Shown in pieces: positions 9,173 through 18,121 of a stretch of 64,000 bases of DNA; the stretch's first letter is position 1; the number at the start of each line of letters is the position of its first letter. The notes under the pieces are model-generated. The model saw only the letters and a program-made list of their open reading frames with translations, did no database searches and was not told the DNA's origin. The DNA is taken from the NCBI RefSeq assembly GCF_900110755.1, contig NZ_FOFF01000004.1, positions 62,001 to 126,000 on the forward strand, read 5' to 3'. Origin of the DNA: Streptomyces sp. yr375. GTDB lineage: Bacteria; Actinomycetota; Actinomycetes; Streptomycetales; Streptomycetaceae. The translations under genes and the position numbers were made by a program.

Positions 9173-9757
9173 GTGAAAGGTATGGATGAGCTTCGGTTCG
9201 ATGCCGGGCGGGTCTGTCTTGATCTGCTGGCGACCGCGCATCCCTTCGAACGGCTTGATGCCGTCGGGCCGTTGGGGGTGTGGATCCGGGGGTGCGGGCT
9301 CGTCCCGCCGGGCACCCCGCTCGCCCATGCCGACGGGACCTGGCCGCCGGCCTTCCGGGAACTGCGGCGGGACGTCGGACGGTTGGTGCACGGGTGGCTG
9401 GTCCGCGGCGATGCCGGGGGGTACGACCTCGCCCTCGCGCGGGTCAACGACGTCGCCCGCGCCGCGCCCCCGACCCCCCGTGCCGTACGCGGCGAAGACG
9501 GGGCGCTCGTGCGGGCGTTGGACGGGCCGCCGGAGTGTGCCGCGCTGCTCGCCGCCGTGGCCCGGGACGCGGTGGAACTGCTCACCGATCCCGTCGTGCG
9601 GGCCGGGCTGCGGCAGTGCGCGGGGGACAACTGCCCGATCGTGTACGTCGACACGTCCCGGGGACACCGCAGGCGCTGGTGTTCCAGTGAGGTCTGCGGG
9701 AACCGGGAGCGGGTCGCGCGGCACCGGCGGCGCGCGGCGGCACTCGCGCGCGGGTGA
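9173..9757 (+). CDS. CGNR zinc-finger (ABATE domain) putative regulator
   Basis: Small stand-alone protein of the CGNR zinc-finger family, thought to bind DNA; target unknown. The N-terminal stress-linked ABATE domain begins DELRFDAGRVCLDLLATAHP. The C-terminus has the full motif: CAGDNCPIVYVD, then RRRWCSSEVCGNRERVARHR, with four metal-binding Cys and the diagnostic CGNR. Length (about 194 residues) is normal. The start may be GTG 9173 or ATG 9182; neither has a good ribosome site. It is followed by the sigU promoter region and is probably monocistronic. Confidence 0.88.
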   Translation: MKGMDELRFDAGRVCLDLLATAHPFERLDAVGPLGVWIRGCGLVPPGTPLAHADGTWPPAFRELRRDVGRLVHGWLVRGDAGGYDLALARVNDVARAAPPTPRAVRGEDGALVRALDGPPECAALLAAVARDAVELLTDPVVRAGLRQCAGDNCPIVYVDTSRGHRRRWCSSEVCGNRERVARHRRRAAALARG

Positions 9758-10057
9758 GCCGCTCGACGGTCCCTCAACTGCCCTGTCTGGTATGCGGCTT
9801 TCGTGAGGGCGGGCCAGGTCGGCGGTCGAAGTGATTTCGATTACACGTCGTTTACTCGCGTCACGTCTCGGGCAGTCGGCGAGATCTTGTCGGTGTGGCG
9901 GAAATGTAAAGAAAGCGGGGTGGGAATGTGCCGCCATGTCCCCCTCGTCATGACACCCCGAAGAAAACTGTCGCCTCGCTTTGAACATCCGTCACTCCGC
10001 TTGCGTACCCGTCATCGAGCGACCGACTGGGGGAACCCCCGGACACCGGAGGTGGGC
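9758..10057 (+). promoter_or_regulatory. sigU upstream region with a candidate ECF promoter
   Basis: The gap holds no gene. GAAC at 9983-9986, a 17-base spacer and CGTA at 10004-10007 fit the AAC-N16/17-CGT pattern used by group IV (ECF) sigma factors. The transcript would start near 10013, about 45 bases before the sigU GTG. Autoregulation is typical for sigma/anti-sigma pairs but is an inference here. Confidence 0.4.
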
Positions 10058-10633
10058 GTGCGCAAGGATGCGGCCGTGGCCAATGAACGTGGATCGAGGG
10101 CCCGACATCGCATGTCCCAGCCCTCGGAGCCTGACGAGGAGCTGATGCGTGCTCTGTATCGGGAGCATGCCGGACCTTTGCTTGCGTATGTCCTGCGCCT
10201 GGTTGCCGGAGACCGGCAGCGTGCCGAGGACGTCGTACAAGAGACGCTCATCCGTGCCTGGAAGAACGCCGGTCAGCTCAATCGGGCGACCGGATCGGTA
10301 CGCCCCTGGCTGGTGACGGTCGCACGTCGCATCGTCATCGACGGCCACCGCAGCCGGCAGGCCCGGCCGCAGGAGGTCGACCCGTCGCCGCTGGAGGTCA
10401 TTCCTGCGGAGGACGAGATCGACAAGGCGCTGTGGCTGATGACCCTGTCCGACGCTCTCGACGACCTGACCCCGGCCCACCGGGAGGTGCTCGTCGAGAC
10501 GTACTTCAAGGGGCGTACCGTCAACGAGGCTGCCGAGACGCTGGGCATACCCAGCGGCACCGTTCGCTCTCGGGTCTTCTATGCCCTGCGGTCGATGAAG
10601 CTGGCTCTGGAAGAGCGTGGGGTGACGGCGTGA
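10058..10633 (+). CDS. sigU: ECF RNA polymerase sigma factor SigU
   Basis: Group IV sigma factor; S. coelicolor SigU affects differentiation and protein secretion. Region 2 (LYREHAGPLLAYVLRLVAGD, then AEDVVQETLIRAWKN) and region 4 (LTPAHREVLVETYFKGRTVN, then GIPSGTVRSRVFYALRSMK) are complete. I chose the GTG at 10058 because GGAGG lies five bases upstream; the ATG at 10112 has no such site. The stop overlaps the start of the anti-sigma gene (TGATG), so the two are coupled. The name is assigned by gene context and family. Confidence 0.88.
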   Translation: MRKDAAVANERGSRARHRMSQPSEPDEELMRALYREHAGPLLAYVLRLVAGDRQRAEDVVQETLIRAWKNAGQLNRATGSVRPWLVTVARRIVIDGHRSRQARPQEVDPSPLEVIPAEDEIDKALWLMTLSDALDDLTPAHREVLVETYFKGRTVNEAAETLGIPSGTVRSRVFYALRSMKLALEERGVTA

Positions 10634-11466
10634 TGAGCGGTTACGGGGGATTCGGCGCGGGTGGTTCGGGTATGTCTGGTCCCATGCAGGGATCAGTGGG
10701 ATCTCCGAGCCCCAGTGAACACGAGACCGTCGGCGCCTACGCCCTGGGCATCCTCGACGACGCCGAGGCGACCGCCTTCGAGATGCATCTCGCGGGCTGC
10801 GAATGGTGCGCCCAGCAGCTCGACGAGCTCGCCGGCATGGAGCCCATGCTGGCCGCCCTCGCGGACCTGCCGGGCACCGGCACGCCCGCGATCGGCGAGT
10901 CCCTGTCCGCCCGCCCCAGCCCGCGCCTCGCGGAACGGCTGGTCGACGAGGTGTCCGAGCGCCGCGCGGTGAAGCGCCGCCGCTCGTTCTTCCTGGTGGC
11001 GGCCGCGGCCGCGCTGATCATCGGCGGCCCGCTCACCGTGCTGGCGGCGACCGGCGGCGACAGCGGCACCAAGGGGACCGAGGCGAGCGCCGTCAAGTCG
11101 GCAAGCTCTGCCAAGTCGACCTTCGAGACGCTCTCCGACCGGGTCACCGCGACCGACTCCACCTCCAAGGCGACGGCGACCGTCGCCATGGGCCAGAAGG
11201 CCTGGGGCACGGAGATCGGCGTCGAACTGAAGAACGTGACGGGCCCCGAGAAGTGCTCGCTCATCGCCGTCGGCAAGAACGGCGAGCGCGAGACGGTCTC
11301 CTCCTGGGCGGTCCCGCCGCAGGGCTACGGCATCCCGAACGCCACGACCGAGCAGGCCAAGAACCCGCTCTACGTGGTGGGCGGCGCGGCCTTCGCCCCG
11401 GACGAGATCGACCACTTCGAGATCATGACCTTCGACGGCAAGAAGATCGTCCAGGTCGACGCGTAG
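10633..11466 (+). CDS. rsuA: Zinc-binding anti-sigma factor (RsuA-like)
   Basis: Membrane anti-sigma factor expected to hold SigU inactive. The ZAS motif H-x3-C-x2-C is present as H52, C56 and C59 in MHLAGCEWCAQQLDEL. A membrane helix at about residues 115-138 (SFFLVAAAAALIIGGPLTVL) leads to an extracytoplasmic domain of roughly 135 residues. That domain contains a repeated-looking anti-sigma-K type fold (EIGVELKNVTGPEKCSLIAV). It overlaps sigU by the shared A of TGATG. An intact ZAS motif suggests redox- or zinc-sensitive binding, as in RsrA relatives. Confidence 0.88.
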   Translation: MSGYGGFGAGGSGMSGPMQGSVGSPSPSEHETVGAYALGILDDAEATAFEMHLAGCEWCAQQLDELAGMEPMLAALADLPGTGTPAIGESLSARPSPRLAERLVDEVSERRAVKRRRSFFLVAAAAALIIGGPLTVLAATGGDSGTKGTEASAVKSASSAKSTFETLSDRVTATDSTSKATATVAMGQKAWGTEIGVELKNVTGPEKCSLIAVGKNGERETVSSWAVPPQGYGIPNATTEQAKNPLYVVGGAAFAPDEIDHFEIMTFDGKKIVQVDA

Positions 11467-11526
11467 CTAGAGCGGGTCCCCTTCGCGTACGGTTGACGGC
11501 TGCCCAGCACGTCAGAAGGGGGCCCG

Positions 11527-13911
11527 GTGGCCGCTCAGGCTCAGCAGGAAACCGCGGTCGGATCGGTCCGGCACATGACGCCGGATTCGGTACGGGACCG
11601 CGAGATCAGCGTCGAACAGGAACACCTCGACCGGGTGTACCACCGGCTCGAGGAGAAGATCCACGAGGCCGAGTTCCTCATGAACGACGCGGCCAAGCGC
11701 GGCCAGGTCGGCACGCCCGGCGCTCTCGCCGAGCGGGACGCGCAGGTGTTCCGCGCCGGCGTCCACCTCAATCGGCTCAACAACGAGTTCGAGGACTTCC
11801 TGTTCGGGCGGATCGACCTGCTCCTCGGGAAGGACGGCAAGAAGGGCCCCGACGGCGCCTACACGGCCGTCGAACCCGCGGAGGGCTCGGTCCGGCCCGA
11901 CGACACCGCCGACATCGCCGAGACGCTCCACATCGGCCGGATCGGCGTCCTCGACTCCGACTACGCCCCGCTCGTCATCGACTGGCGGGCGCCCGCCGCG
12001 GCACCCTTCTACCGCTCCACCCCGGTCGACCCGGGGCGGGTCGTACGGCGCAGGGTGATCCGCTCCAAGGGCCGCCGCGTCCTCGGCGTCGAGGACGACC
12101 TGATGCGTCCCGAGCTGAAGGCGTCCCTGGCCGGCGACGAACTCGCCGTCATCGGCGACGGCGCGCTGATGGCCGCCCTCGGACAGGCCCGCAGCCACAC
12201 CATGCGGGACATCGTCGCCTCCATCCAGGCCGAACAGGACCTGGTCATCCGCGCCCCCGCCGCCTCCGTGACGTACGTCGAGGGCGGCCCGGGGACCGGC
12301 AAGACGGCCGTCGCCCTGCACCGCGCGGCCTACCTCCTCTACCAGGACCGGCGGCGGTACGCGGGCGGCATCCTCATCGTCTCGCCCACCCCGCTGCTCG
12401 TCGCGTACACCGAGGGCGTGCTGCCGTCCCTCGGCGAGGAGGGTCAGGTCGCCATCCGCGCCATCGGCTCCCTCGTCGACGGCGCGGAGGCCACCCTGTA
12501 CGACTCCCCGGCCGTCGCCCGCGCCAAGGGCTCGTACCGGATGCTGAAGGTGCTGCGCAAGGCCGCACGCGGAGCGCTGGAGTCCGGCACCGGCGGCCGG
12601 CCCGCGGGCCGGAGCGGCGCGGGCCAGTTGAGCTTCGACGAGCCCCCGGCCGCCAGCGGCACGCCCACCCGGCTGCGGGTCGTCGCCTTCGGGCGCCGGC
12701 TGGAGCTGGAGGCCGCCGACCTGGACCGGGTCCGGCAGAACGCCCTCAGCGGCACCGCCCCGGTCAACCTGCTGCGCCCGCGCGCCCGCAAGCTGCTCCT
12801 GGACGCCCTGTGGGAGCGCTCCGGCGCGGCCGGCCGGCACACCGACCCCGAACTCGCCGCCGAGCTGCGCTCCTCCTTCGACGAGGACGTCACCACCGAG
12901 GACGCCTTCATCGCCTTCCTCGACGCCTGGTGGCCCGAGCTGACCCCGCAGGCCGTGCTGGCCGCCATGGCCGACGAACGGCGGCTCGGCCGCTGGGCGA
13001 GACGCATCCTCAACCCCGGCGAGGTCCGCAAGGTCGCCCGCGCCCTCAAGCGGGACGGCCGCTCGGTGCACGACATCGCCATGCTGGACGAACTCGAGTC
13101 GATCCTCGGCGCGCCGCTGCGCCCGAAGAAGCGCCGCGAACTCGACCCGCTGGACCACCTCACCGGCCTGGACGAGCTGATGCCGGTGCGCGAGGAGTCG
13201 CAGCGCGAGCGCGCCGAGCGGCTCGCGCAGGAGCGCACCGAGTACGCGCACGTCATCGTCGACGAGGCGCAGGACCTCACCCCGATGCAGTGGCGGATGG
13301 TCGGCCGCCGCGGCCGGCACGCCACCTGGACGGTCGTCGGCGACCCGGCCCAGTCCTCCTGGTCCGACCCCGACGAGGCCGCCGAGGCCCGCGACGAGGC
13401 CCTCGGCACCCGCCCCCGCCGCCGCTTCCAGCTCACCGTGAACTACCGCAACCCGGCCGAGATCGCCGAGCTGGCCGCCAAGGTGCTGGCGCTGGCCATG
13501 CCGGGCGCCGAGTCCCCGTCGGCGGTCAGGTCGACGGGCGTCGTGCCCCGCTTCGCGGCCGTGACCGCACCCGCGACCCTGGCGTCGGCCGTCCGGACCG
13601 AGGCCGCCCGGCTCCTCGACCAGGTCGACGGCACCGTCGGCGTCGTCGTCGCCATGAACCGCCGCGAGGAGGCCAGGCGCTGGCTCGCCGGGCTCGGCGA
13701 CCGCGTGGTGGCCCTCGGCAGCCTGGAGGCCAAGGGCCTGGAGTACGACGCCACGGTCGTCGTCTCCCCGGCGGAGATCGCCGACGAGAGCCCGGCCGGC
13801 CTGCGCGTGCTGTACGTGGCCCTCACCCGGGCCACCCAGCAGCTCACGGTCGTCTCCGGGGACCGCGACGAACCGGACGCGAACGGCGTCCCCGACCTCC
13901 TCAGGGACTGA
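11527..13911 (+). CDS. HelD-type SF1 ATPase, RNA polymerase recycling factor
   Basis: UvrD/Rep-like ATPase of the actinobacterial HelD/HelR family, which enters RNA polymerase channels and removes nucleic acid or rifamycin. The N-terminus is a predicted coiled coil (ISVEQEHLDRVYHRLEEKIH). Walker A is GGPGTGKT at 253-260, Walker B VIVDEAQDLTPMQWRMVG, followed by a motif III-like VVGDPAQSSW. C-terminal motifs QLTVNYRNPAEI, GLEYDATVVVSP and LYVALTRATQQL complete the SF1 set. Length 794 is typical. The GTG start has GAAGGGGG six bases upstream. No rifamycin-associated element was recognised upstream, so I do not call it HelR. Confidence 0.88.
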   Translation: MAAQAQQETAVGSVRHMTPDSVRDREISVEQEHLDRVYHRLEEKIHEAEFLMNDAAKRGQVGTPGALAERDAQVFRAGVHLNRLNNEFEDFLFGRIDLLLGKDGKKGPDGAYTAVEPAEGSVRPDDTADIAETLHIGRIGVLDSDYAPLVIDWRAPAAAPFYRSTPVDPGRVVRRRVIRSKGRRVLGVEDDLMRPELKASLAGDELAVIGDGALMAALGQARSHTMRDIVASIQAEQDLVIRAPAASVTYVEGGPGTGKTAVALHRAAYLLYQDRRRYAGGILIVSPTPLLVAYTEGVLPSLGEEGQVAIRAIGSLVDGAEATLYDSPAVARAKGSYRMLKVLRKAARGALESGTGGRPAGRSGAGQLSFDEPPAASGTPTRLRVVAFGRRLELEAADLDRVRQNALSGTAPVNLLRPRARKLLLDALWERSGAAGRHTDPELAAELRSSFDEDVTTEDAFIAFLDAWWPELTPQAVLAAMADERRLGRWARRILNPGEVRKVARALKRDGRSVHDIAMLDELESILGAPLRPKKRRELDPLDHLTGLDELMPVREESQRERAERLAQERTEYAHVIVDEAQDLTPMQWRMVGRRGRHATWTVVGDPAQSSWSDPDEAAEARDEALGTRPRRRFQLTVNYRNPAEIAELAAKVLALAMPGAESPSAVRSTGVVPRFAAVTAPATLASAVRTEAARLLDQVDGTVGVVVAMNRREEARRWLAGLGDRVVALGSLEAKGLEYDATVVVSPAEIADESPAGLRVLYVALTRATQQLTVVSGDRDEPDANGVPDLLRD

Positions 13912-13991
13912 CATGTTCCTCGGGAGCCGACTGTTTCCTGTGAAGGGGCCGGACGGGAATGGCGTTCGGCGATCCGTTTGTTAGCCTGGTC

Positions 13992-14125
13992 GTGACACCG
14001 GCTCGATCCAAGCCCCCGGGCTCAACCTTCGTCGCTACGAGCGACCACTTGCCGCGAGGCGAGCATGGCGGGTCGGTGTCACCTACGTGAGAGAGGCCCA
14101 CGTCACATCAGTGACGTGGGCCTCT
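13992..14125 (+). ncRNA. Structured non-coding RNA between helD and the malic enzyme gene
   Basis: A closing stem GTGACACCG (13992-14000) with CGGTGTCAC (14074-14082) encloses three smaller hairpins: AGCCC/GGGCT (14011-14022), GTCGC/GCGAC (14031-14045) and GCTCG/CGAGC (14001-14005 with 14060-14064). A strong terminator follows at 14092. A TAGCCT -10-like box at 13982-13987 would start transcription at the foot of the closing stem. It could be a trans-acting small RNA or a riboswitch/attenuator for the malic enzyme gene; a small RNA in this interval has, as I recall, been reported in S. coelicolor, but I cannot verify that. Confidence 0.6.
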
Positions 14126-14128
14126 TTC
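14092..14128 (+). terminator. Strong intrinsic terminator upstream of the malic enzyme gene
   Basis: AGAGGCCCACGTCAC (14092-14106) pairs perfectly with GTGACGTGGGCCTCT (14111-14125) around an ATCA loop and is followed by TTCG. It lies about 170 bases before the malic enzyme start, so it ends the small RNA or attenuates read-through. Confidence 0.85.
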
Positions 14129-14299
14129 GTTGCCCGGCCGACTCTCGTATGGTGGAAGTCGTTTTCCGAAGTCGCAGTGACTTTCCGTGCCGTGAACAAA
14201 ACGTCCGCAATACCAGGGCGGCTACCACGTACTCGGGGGTAGGTGCGACGATCGGACGGCAAACCCGCGACCCACCCAGCAGTGCAGAGGAAGTCGGCC

Positions 14300-15718
14300 A
14301 TGGCAACGGCGCCCAGCGTCTCCTACTCGATGACGGTCCGGCTGGAGGTGCCCGCGAGCGGAACCGCGGTCTCCCAGCTCACCGGAGCCGTCGAGTCCCA
14401 CGGAGGCTCGGTCACCGGCCTCGACGTCACCGCCTCCGGGCACGAGAAGCTCCGCATCGACGTCACCATCGCGGCCACCTCCACCGCCCACGCCGACGAG
14501 ATCGTCGAGCAACTGCGCGGCATCGAGGGCGTCACCCTCGGCAAGGTCTCCGACCGTACGTTCCTGATGCACCTCGGCGGCAAGATCGAGATGCAGTCCA
14601 AGCACCCCATCCGCAACCGTGACGATCTCTCGATGATCTACACGCCGGGTGTGGCCCGCGTCTGCATGGCGATCGCCGAGAACCCCGAGGACGCCCGCCG
14701 CCTCACCATCAAGCGCAACTCCGTTGCGGTCGTGACGGACGGCTCGGCCGTGCTGGGCCTGGGCAACATCGGCCCCAAGGCCGCCCTGCCGGTGATGGAG
14801 GGCAAGGCGGCCCTCTTCAAGCGGTTCGCCGGCATCGACGCCTGGCCGCTGTGCCTGGACACCCAGGACACCGACGAGATCGTCGCGATCGTCAAGGCGA
14901 TCGCCCCGGGCTTCGCGGGCATCAACCTCGAGGACATCTCGGCCCCGCGCTGCTTCGAGATCGAGGCCCGGCTGCGCGAGGCCCTCGACATCCCCGTCTT
15001 CCACGACGACCAGCACGGCACCGCGATCGTCGTCCTCGCCTCCCTCACGAACGCCCTGCGTGTCGTGGGCAAGGGCATCGGGGACGTCCGGGTCGTCATG
15101 TCCGGCGCGGGCGCCGCCGGCACGGCCATCCTCAAGCTGCTGCTCGCGGCCGGCGTGAAGAACGCGGTCGTCGCCGACATCCACGGCGTCGTCCACGCGG
15201 ACCGCGCGGACCTCGTCGACGCGGCCCAGGACTCGGCGCTGCGCTGGATCGCCGACAACACCAACCCCGAGAGCCTCACCGGCACCCTGAAGGAGGCCGT
15301 GCGCGGCGCGGACGTCTTCATCGGCGTCTCCGCCCCGAACGTCCTCGACGGCACCGACGTGGCCGCGATGGCCGACGACGCGATCGTGTTCGCACTCGCG
15401 AACCCGGACCCCGAGGTTGACCCGGCGATCGCCCGCCAGACGGCCGCGGTCGTGGCCACCGGCCGCTCCGACTTCCCCAACCAGATCAACAACGTGCTGG
15501 TCTTCCCGGGTGTCTTCCGCGGCCTGCTGGACGCGCAGTCCCGCACGGTCAACACCGACATGATGCTGGCGGCTGCAAAGGCCCTGTCCGAGGTCGTCAG
15601 CGACGACGAGCTGAACGCGAACTACATCATCCCGAGCGTCTTCAACGACAAGGTCGCCGGCGCGGTCGCGGGCGCGGTGCGGGAGGCCGCGAAGGCGGTC
15701 GGCGCGTCGGCCTCGTAG
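14300..15718 (+). CDS. NAD-dependent malic enzyme with N-terminal ACT-like domain
   Basis: Oxidative decarboxylation of malate to pyruvate, linking the citric-acid cycle to pyruvate. The S. coelicolor counterpart is described as NAD-linked. Residues 1-85 form an ACT-like regulatory domain (SMTVRLEVPASGTAVSQLTG). The catalytic part has SMIYTPGVARVC, VTDGSAVLGLGNIGPKAALP, NLEDISAPRCFEIEARLREA and the metal-binding FHDDQHGTAIV. The dinucleotide fold is VVMSGAGAAGTAILKLLLAA. The substrate-loop FPNQINNVLVFPG is intact. At 472 residues it is full length. AGAGGAAG precedes the ATG. The upstream terminator and structured RNA suggest possible transcriptional attenuation. Confidence 0.92.
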   Translation: MATAPSVSYSMTVRLEVPASGTAVSQLTGAVESHGGSVTGLDVTASGHEKLRIDVTIAATSTAHADEIVEQLRGIEGVTLGKVSDRTFLMHLGGKIEMQSKHPIRNRDDLSMIYTPGVARVCMAIAENPEDARRLTIKRNSVAVVTDGSAVLGLGNIGPKAALPVMEGKAALFKRFAGIDAWPLCLDTQDTDEIVAIVKAIAPGFAGINLEDISAPRCFEIEARLREALDIPVFHDDQHGTAIVVLASLTNALRVVGKGIGDVRVVMSGAGAAGTAILKLLLAAGVKNAVVADIHGVVHADRADLVDAAQDSALRWIADNTNPESLTGTLKEAVRGADVFIGVSAPNVLDGTDVAAMADDAIVFALANPDPEVDPAIARQTAAVVATGRSDFPNQINNVLVFPGVFRGLLDAQSRTVNTDMMLAAAKALSEVVSDDELNANYIIPSVFNDKVAGAVAGAVREAAKAVGASAS

Positions 15719-16064
15719 GCTCTGACACGCAGGCTCTCTACGCAGGACGCGGGGGCTGTGGGTGGCGCGAGTGCTGTCGCGAGTGTTTCGCGAGGGTTGT
15801 GAGGATCGCCACGGCAGCCTTCGCGACGGCGCGTCGCGGAACGTCGCGCCGTGAGCGGCACTCTAGGGTTGCGCCCGAGCTAAGCGCTCTCGCGTGACAC
15901 ACAAGGGTTGTCCCACCACTCCGAGCGGGTGCCGGATTGGCTTTCCCGCCGCTGGTAGGGGCAGGATGCGTCCCTGGGCGCGAGCACAACGACTTCGCTG
16001 TGCCCCACAGGCGGCTCCGCCGCGTGGCACGCCTCAACGGCAAGAAGAACACGGGAGTAACAAC
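15719..16064. other. 346-base promoter region of hupA
   Basis: No gene seen. The stretch is rich in GCG-type short inverted repeats (for example around TCGCGAGTGTTTCGCGA). It should carry the hupA promoter; CTAGGGT near 15863 could be a -10 box, but no matching -35 is clear. Confidence 0.4.
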
Positions 16065-16346
16065 ATGAACCGCAGTGAGCTGGTGGCCGCGCTGGCCGAC
16101 CGCGCCGAGGTGACCCGCAAGGACGCCGACGCAGTGCTGGCCGCGTTCGCCGAGGTCGTCGGCGACATCGTCTCCAAGGGCGACGAGAAGGTCACCATCC
16201 CCGGCTTCCTGACCTTCGAGCGCACCCACCGTGCCGCTCGCACCGCGCGCAACCCGCAGACCGGCGACCCGATCCAGATCCCGGCCGGCTACAGCGTCAA
16301 GGTCTCCGCGGGCTCGAAGCTCAAGGAAGCCGCCAAGGGCAAGTAA
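16065..16346 (+). CDS. hupA: HU-type nucleoid-associated protein
   Basis: Histone-like DNA-bending protein of 93 residues. It matches the short HU form without the lysine-rich tail (the HupA type rather than the sporulation-linked HupS type). Family signatures are MNRSELVAALADRAEVTRKD, GDEKVTIPGFLTFE and the DNA-binding arm ARTARNPQTGDPIQIPAGYS. GGGAG lies seven bases before the ATG. A strong bidirectional terminator separates it from convergent murA. Codon use is very biased, as expected for an abundant protein. Confidence 0.96.
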   Translation: MNRSELVAALADRAEVTRKDADAVLAAFAEVVGDIVSKGDEKVTIPGFLTFERTHRAARTARNPQTGDPIQIPAGYSVKVSAGSKLKEAAKGK

Positions 16347-16391
16347 CGCTTCGCTTGAAAGCGCCGTGGGTGATGCGGCGCCGTGGGCAAT

Positions 16392-16432
16392 ACGAGGGGG
16401 CGGCACCCGGACTTCGGGTGCCGCCCCCTCGT
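16392..16432. terminator. Bidirectional terminator between hupA and murA
   Basis: An 18-bp perfect stem, ACGAGGGGGCGGCACCCG (16392-16409) with CGGGTGCCGCCCCCTCGT (16415-16432), and a five-base loop. It sits between two convergent genes and can serve both. Confidence 0.88.
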
Positions 16433-16451
16433 GGTTGCGCTTACCGACGGG

Positions 16452-17798
16452 CTAGCCGAGTGCCTTGCCCGGGAGTTCTACCTTTGCGCCCAGTTCCACG
16501 AGCTTTTCCATGAAGTTCTCGTAGCCGCGGTTGATGAGGTCGATGCCGTGGACGCGGGAGGTGCCCTGGGCCGCGAGGGCGGCGATCAGGTACGAGAAGC
16601 CGCCGCGCAGGTCGGGGATGACCAGGTCGGCGCCCTGGAGCTTGGTGGGGCCGGAGACGACCGCCGAGTGCAGGAAGTTGCGCTGGCCGAAGCGGCAGTT
16701 CGAGCCGCCCAGGCACTCGCGGTAGAGCTGGATGTGGGCGCCCATCTGGTTGAGCGCGGAGGTGAAGCCGAGGCGGGACTCGTAGACCGTCTCGTGGATG
16801 ATCGACAGGCCCGTGGCCTGGGTCAGCGCGACCACCAGGGGCTGCTGCCAGTCGGTCTGGAAACCGGGGTGGACGTCCGTCTCCAGCGCGATCGACTTCA
16901 ACTGGCCGCCGGGGTGCCAGAAGCGGATGCCCTCGTCGTCGATCTCGAAGGCGCCGCCCACCTTGCGGTAGGTGTTCAGGAACGTCATCATCGAGCGCTG
17001 CTGGGCGCCGCGGACGTAGATGTTGCCCTCGGTCGCCAGCGCCGCGCTCGCCCAGGAGGCGGCCTCCAGCCGGTCCGAGAGGGCCGCGTGGTTGTAGCCG
17101 CCGAGCTTGTCCACACCGGTGATGCGGATGGTGCGGTCGGTGTCCATCGCGATGATGGCGCCCATCTTCTGCAGGACGCAGATGAGGTCCTCGATCTCCG
17201 GCTCCACCGCCGCGTTCGCCAGCTCGGTGACGCCCTCGGCCAGGACGGCCGTCAGCAGCACCTGCTCGGTCGCGCCGACCGACGGGTACGGCAGCACGAT
17301 CTTCGTGCCGCGCAGCCGCTGCGGGGCCTCCAGGTACTGGCCGTCCTCGCGCTTCTCGATCTTCGCGCCGAACTGCCGCAGCACGTCGAAGTGGAAGTCG
17401 ATCGGCCGGCCGCCGATGTCGCAGCCGCCCAGACCCGGGATGAACGCGTGCCCGAGGCGGTGCAGCAGCGGCCCGCAGAACAGGATCGGGATCCGGCTGG
17501 AGCCCGCGTGGGCGTCGATGTCGGCGACGTTGGCGCTCTCCACGTAGGTCGGGTCGAGCACCAGCTCGCCCGGCTCCTCGCCCGGACGGACCGTCACCCC
17601 GTGCAGTTGCAGCAGGCCGCGCACGACCCGCACGTCACGAATGTCCGGAACGTTGCGCAGCCGGCTCGGCTCACTGCCCAGCAGGGCGGCGACCATGGCC
17701 TTGGGTACGAGGTTCTTCGCACCGCGGACACGGATCTCGCCCTCGAGCGGGGTTCCGCCGTGGACAAGCAGTACGTCGTCAGAGCCGTTGACGGTCAT
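16452..17798 (-). CDS. murA: UDP-N-acetylglucosamine 1-carboxyvinyltransferase (MurA)
   Basis: First committed step of peptidoglycan synthesis: enolpyruvyl transfer to UDP-GlcNAc in the cytoplasm. EPSP-synthase-type fold with RGAKNLVPKAMVAALL (K28, N29). The active-site loop PGLGGCDIGGRP carries the catalytic Cys at about 126, the residue alkylated by fosfomycin. Asp and Arg motifs at the C-terminus are intact (DLRGGFSYLIAALAAQG). Length is 448 residues. I chose the ATG giving MTVNGSDDVLLVHGG; upstream codons only read through a repeat-rich leader. It ends at a terminator shared with hupA. Streptomyces often carry a second MurA, so this may not be the only copy. Confidence 0.94.
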   Translation of the reverse strand: MTVNGSDDVLLVHGGTPLEGEIRVRGAKNLVPKAMVAALLGSEPSRLRNVPDIRDVRVVRGLLQLHGVTVRPGEEPGELVLDPTYVESANVADIDAHAGSSRIPILFCGPLLHRLGHAFIPGLGGCDIGGRPIDFHFDVLRQFGAKIEKREDGQYLEAPQRLRGTKIVLPYPSVGATEQVLLTAVLAEGVTELANAAVEPEIEDLICVLQKMGAIIAMDTDRTIRITGVDKLGGYNHAALSDRLEAASWASAALATEGNIYVRGAQQRSMMTFLNTYRKVGGAFEIDDEGIRFWHPGGQLKSIALETDVHPGFQTDWQQPLVVALTQATGLSIIHETVYESRLGFTSALNQMGAHIQLYRECLGGSNCRFGQRNFLHSAVVSGPTKLQGADLVIPDLRGGFSYLIAALAAQGTSRVHGIDLINRGYENFMEKLVELGAKVELPGKALG

Positions 17799-17834
17799 GT
17801 ATCTCGCGTTCCATGGATGGTGGATGGGGCAGCG

Positions 17835-17878
17835 GGCCTTGAATCGGCCTCGGGTCGGCCTTGAGTCGGCCTCGGGTC
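17835..17878. repeat. Four 11-bp tandem repeats upstream of murA
   Basis: GGCCTTGAATC, GGCCTCGGGTC, GGCCTTGAGTC, GGCCTCGGGTC run head to tail, alternating two unit types (a 22-bp period). They lie 37-80 bases before the murA start, in its 5' leader or promoter. The rest of the 323-base murA/YqgE gap shows no gene. Confidence 0.8.
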
Positions 17879-18121
17879 GGGGCAGTGGCCAGATGAGACA
17901 GAGTAATCGCCGTCGCCCCCTGTCCCGTAAGCCCACGGGCGACCCGGGATCGTCATAGCCCTGTCACAACACGAACCGTTCCCCGGCGGGCACGGGGGGT
18001 CACCACCGGCCGTCCCCCTTCGTCCGTGCGCCCCGACCGCCCCCGTGCGCCCGACCTGCCGCGCCTTCCGATGCCCGCATTGCCTCCCCACTTCCCGGGA
18101 ATGTGCGGGATCATGTCTGGC

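Noticed and set aside
11467..11526. Rifamycin-associated element expected before a HelR gene
   Set aside because: No matching inverted repeat in the 60-base gap; the gene is therefore named only as HelD-type.
14005..14025. 6C RNA motif
   Set aside because: Only one C-rich hairpin with five Cs and a two-base loop; the motif needs two such hairpins.
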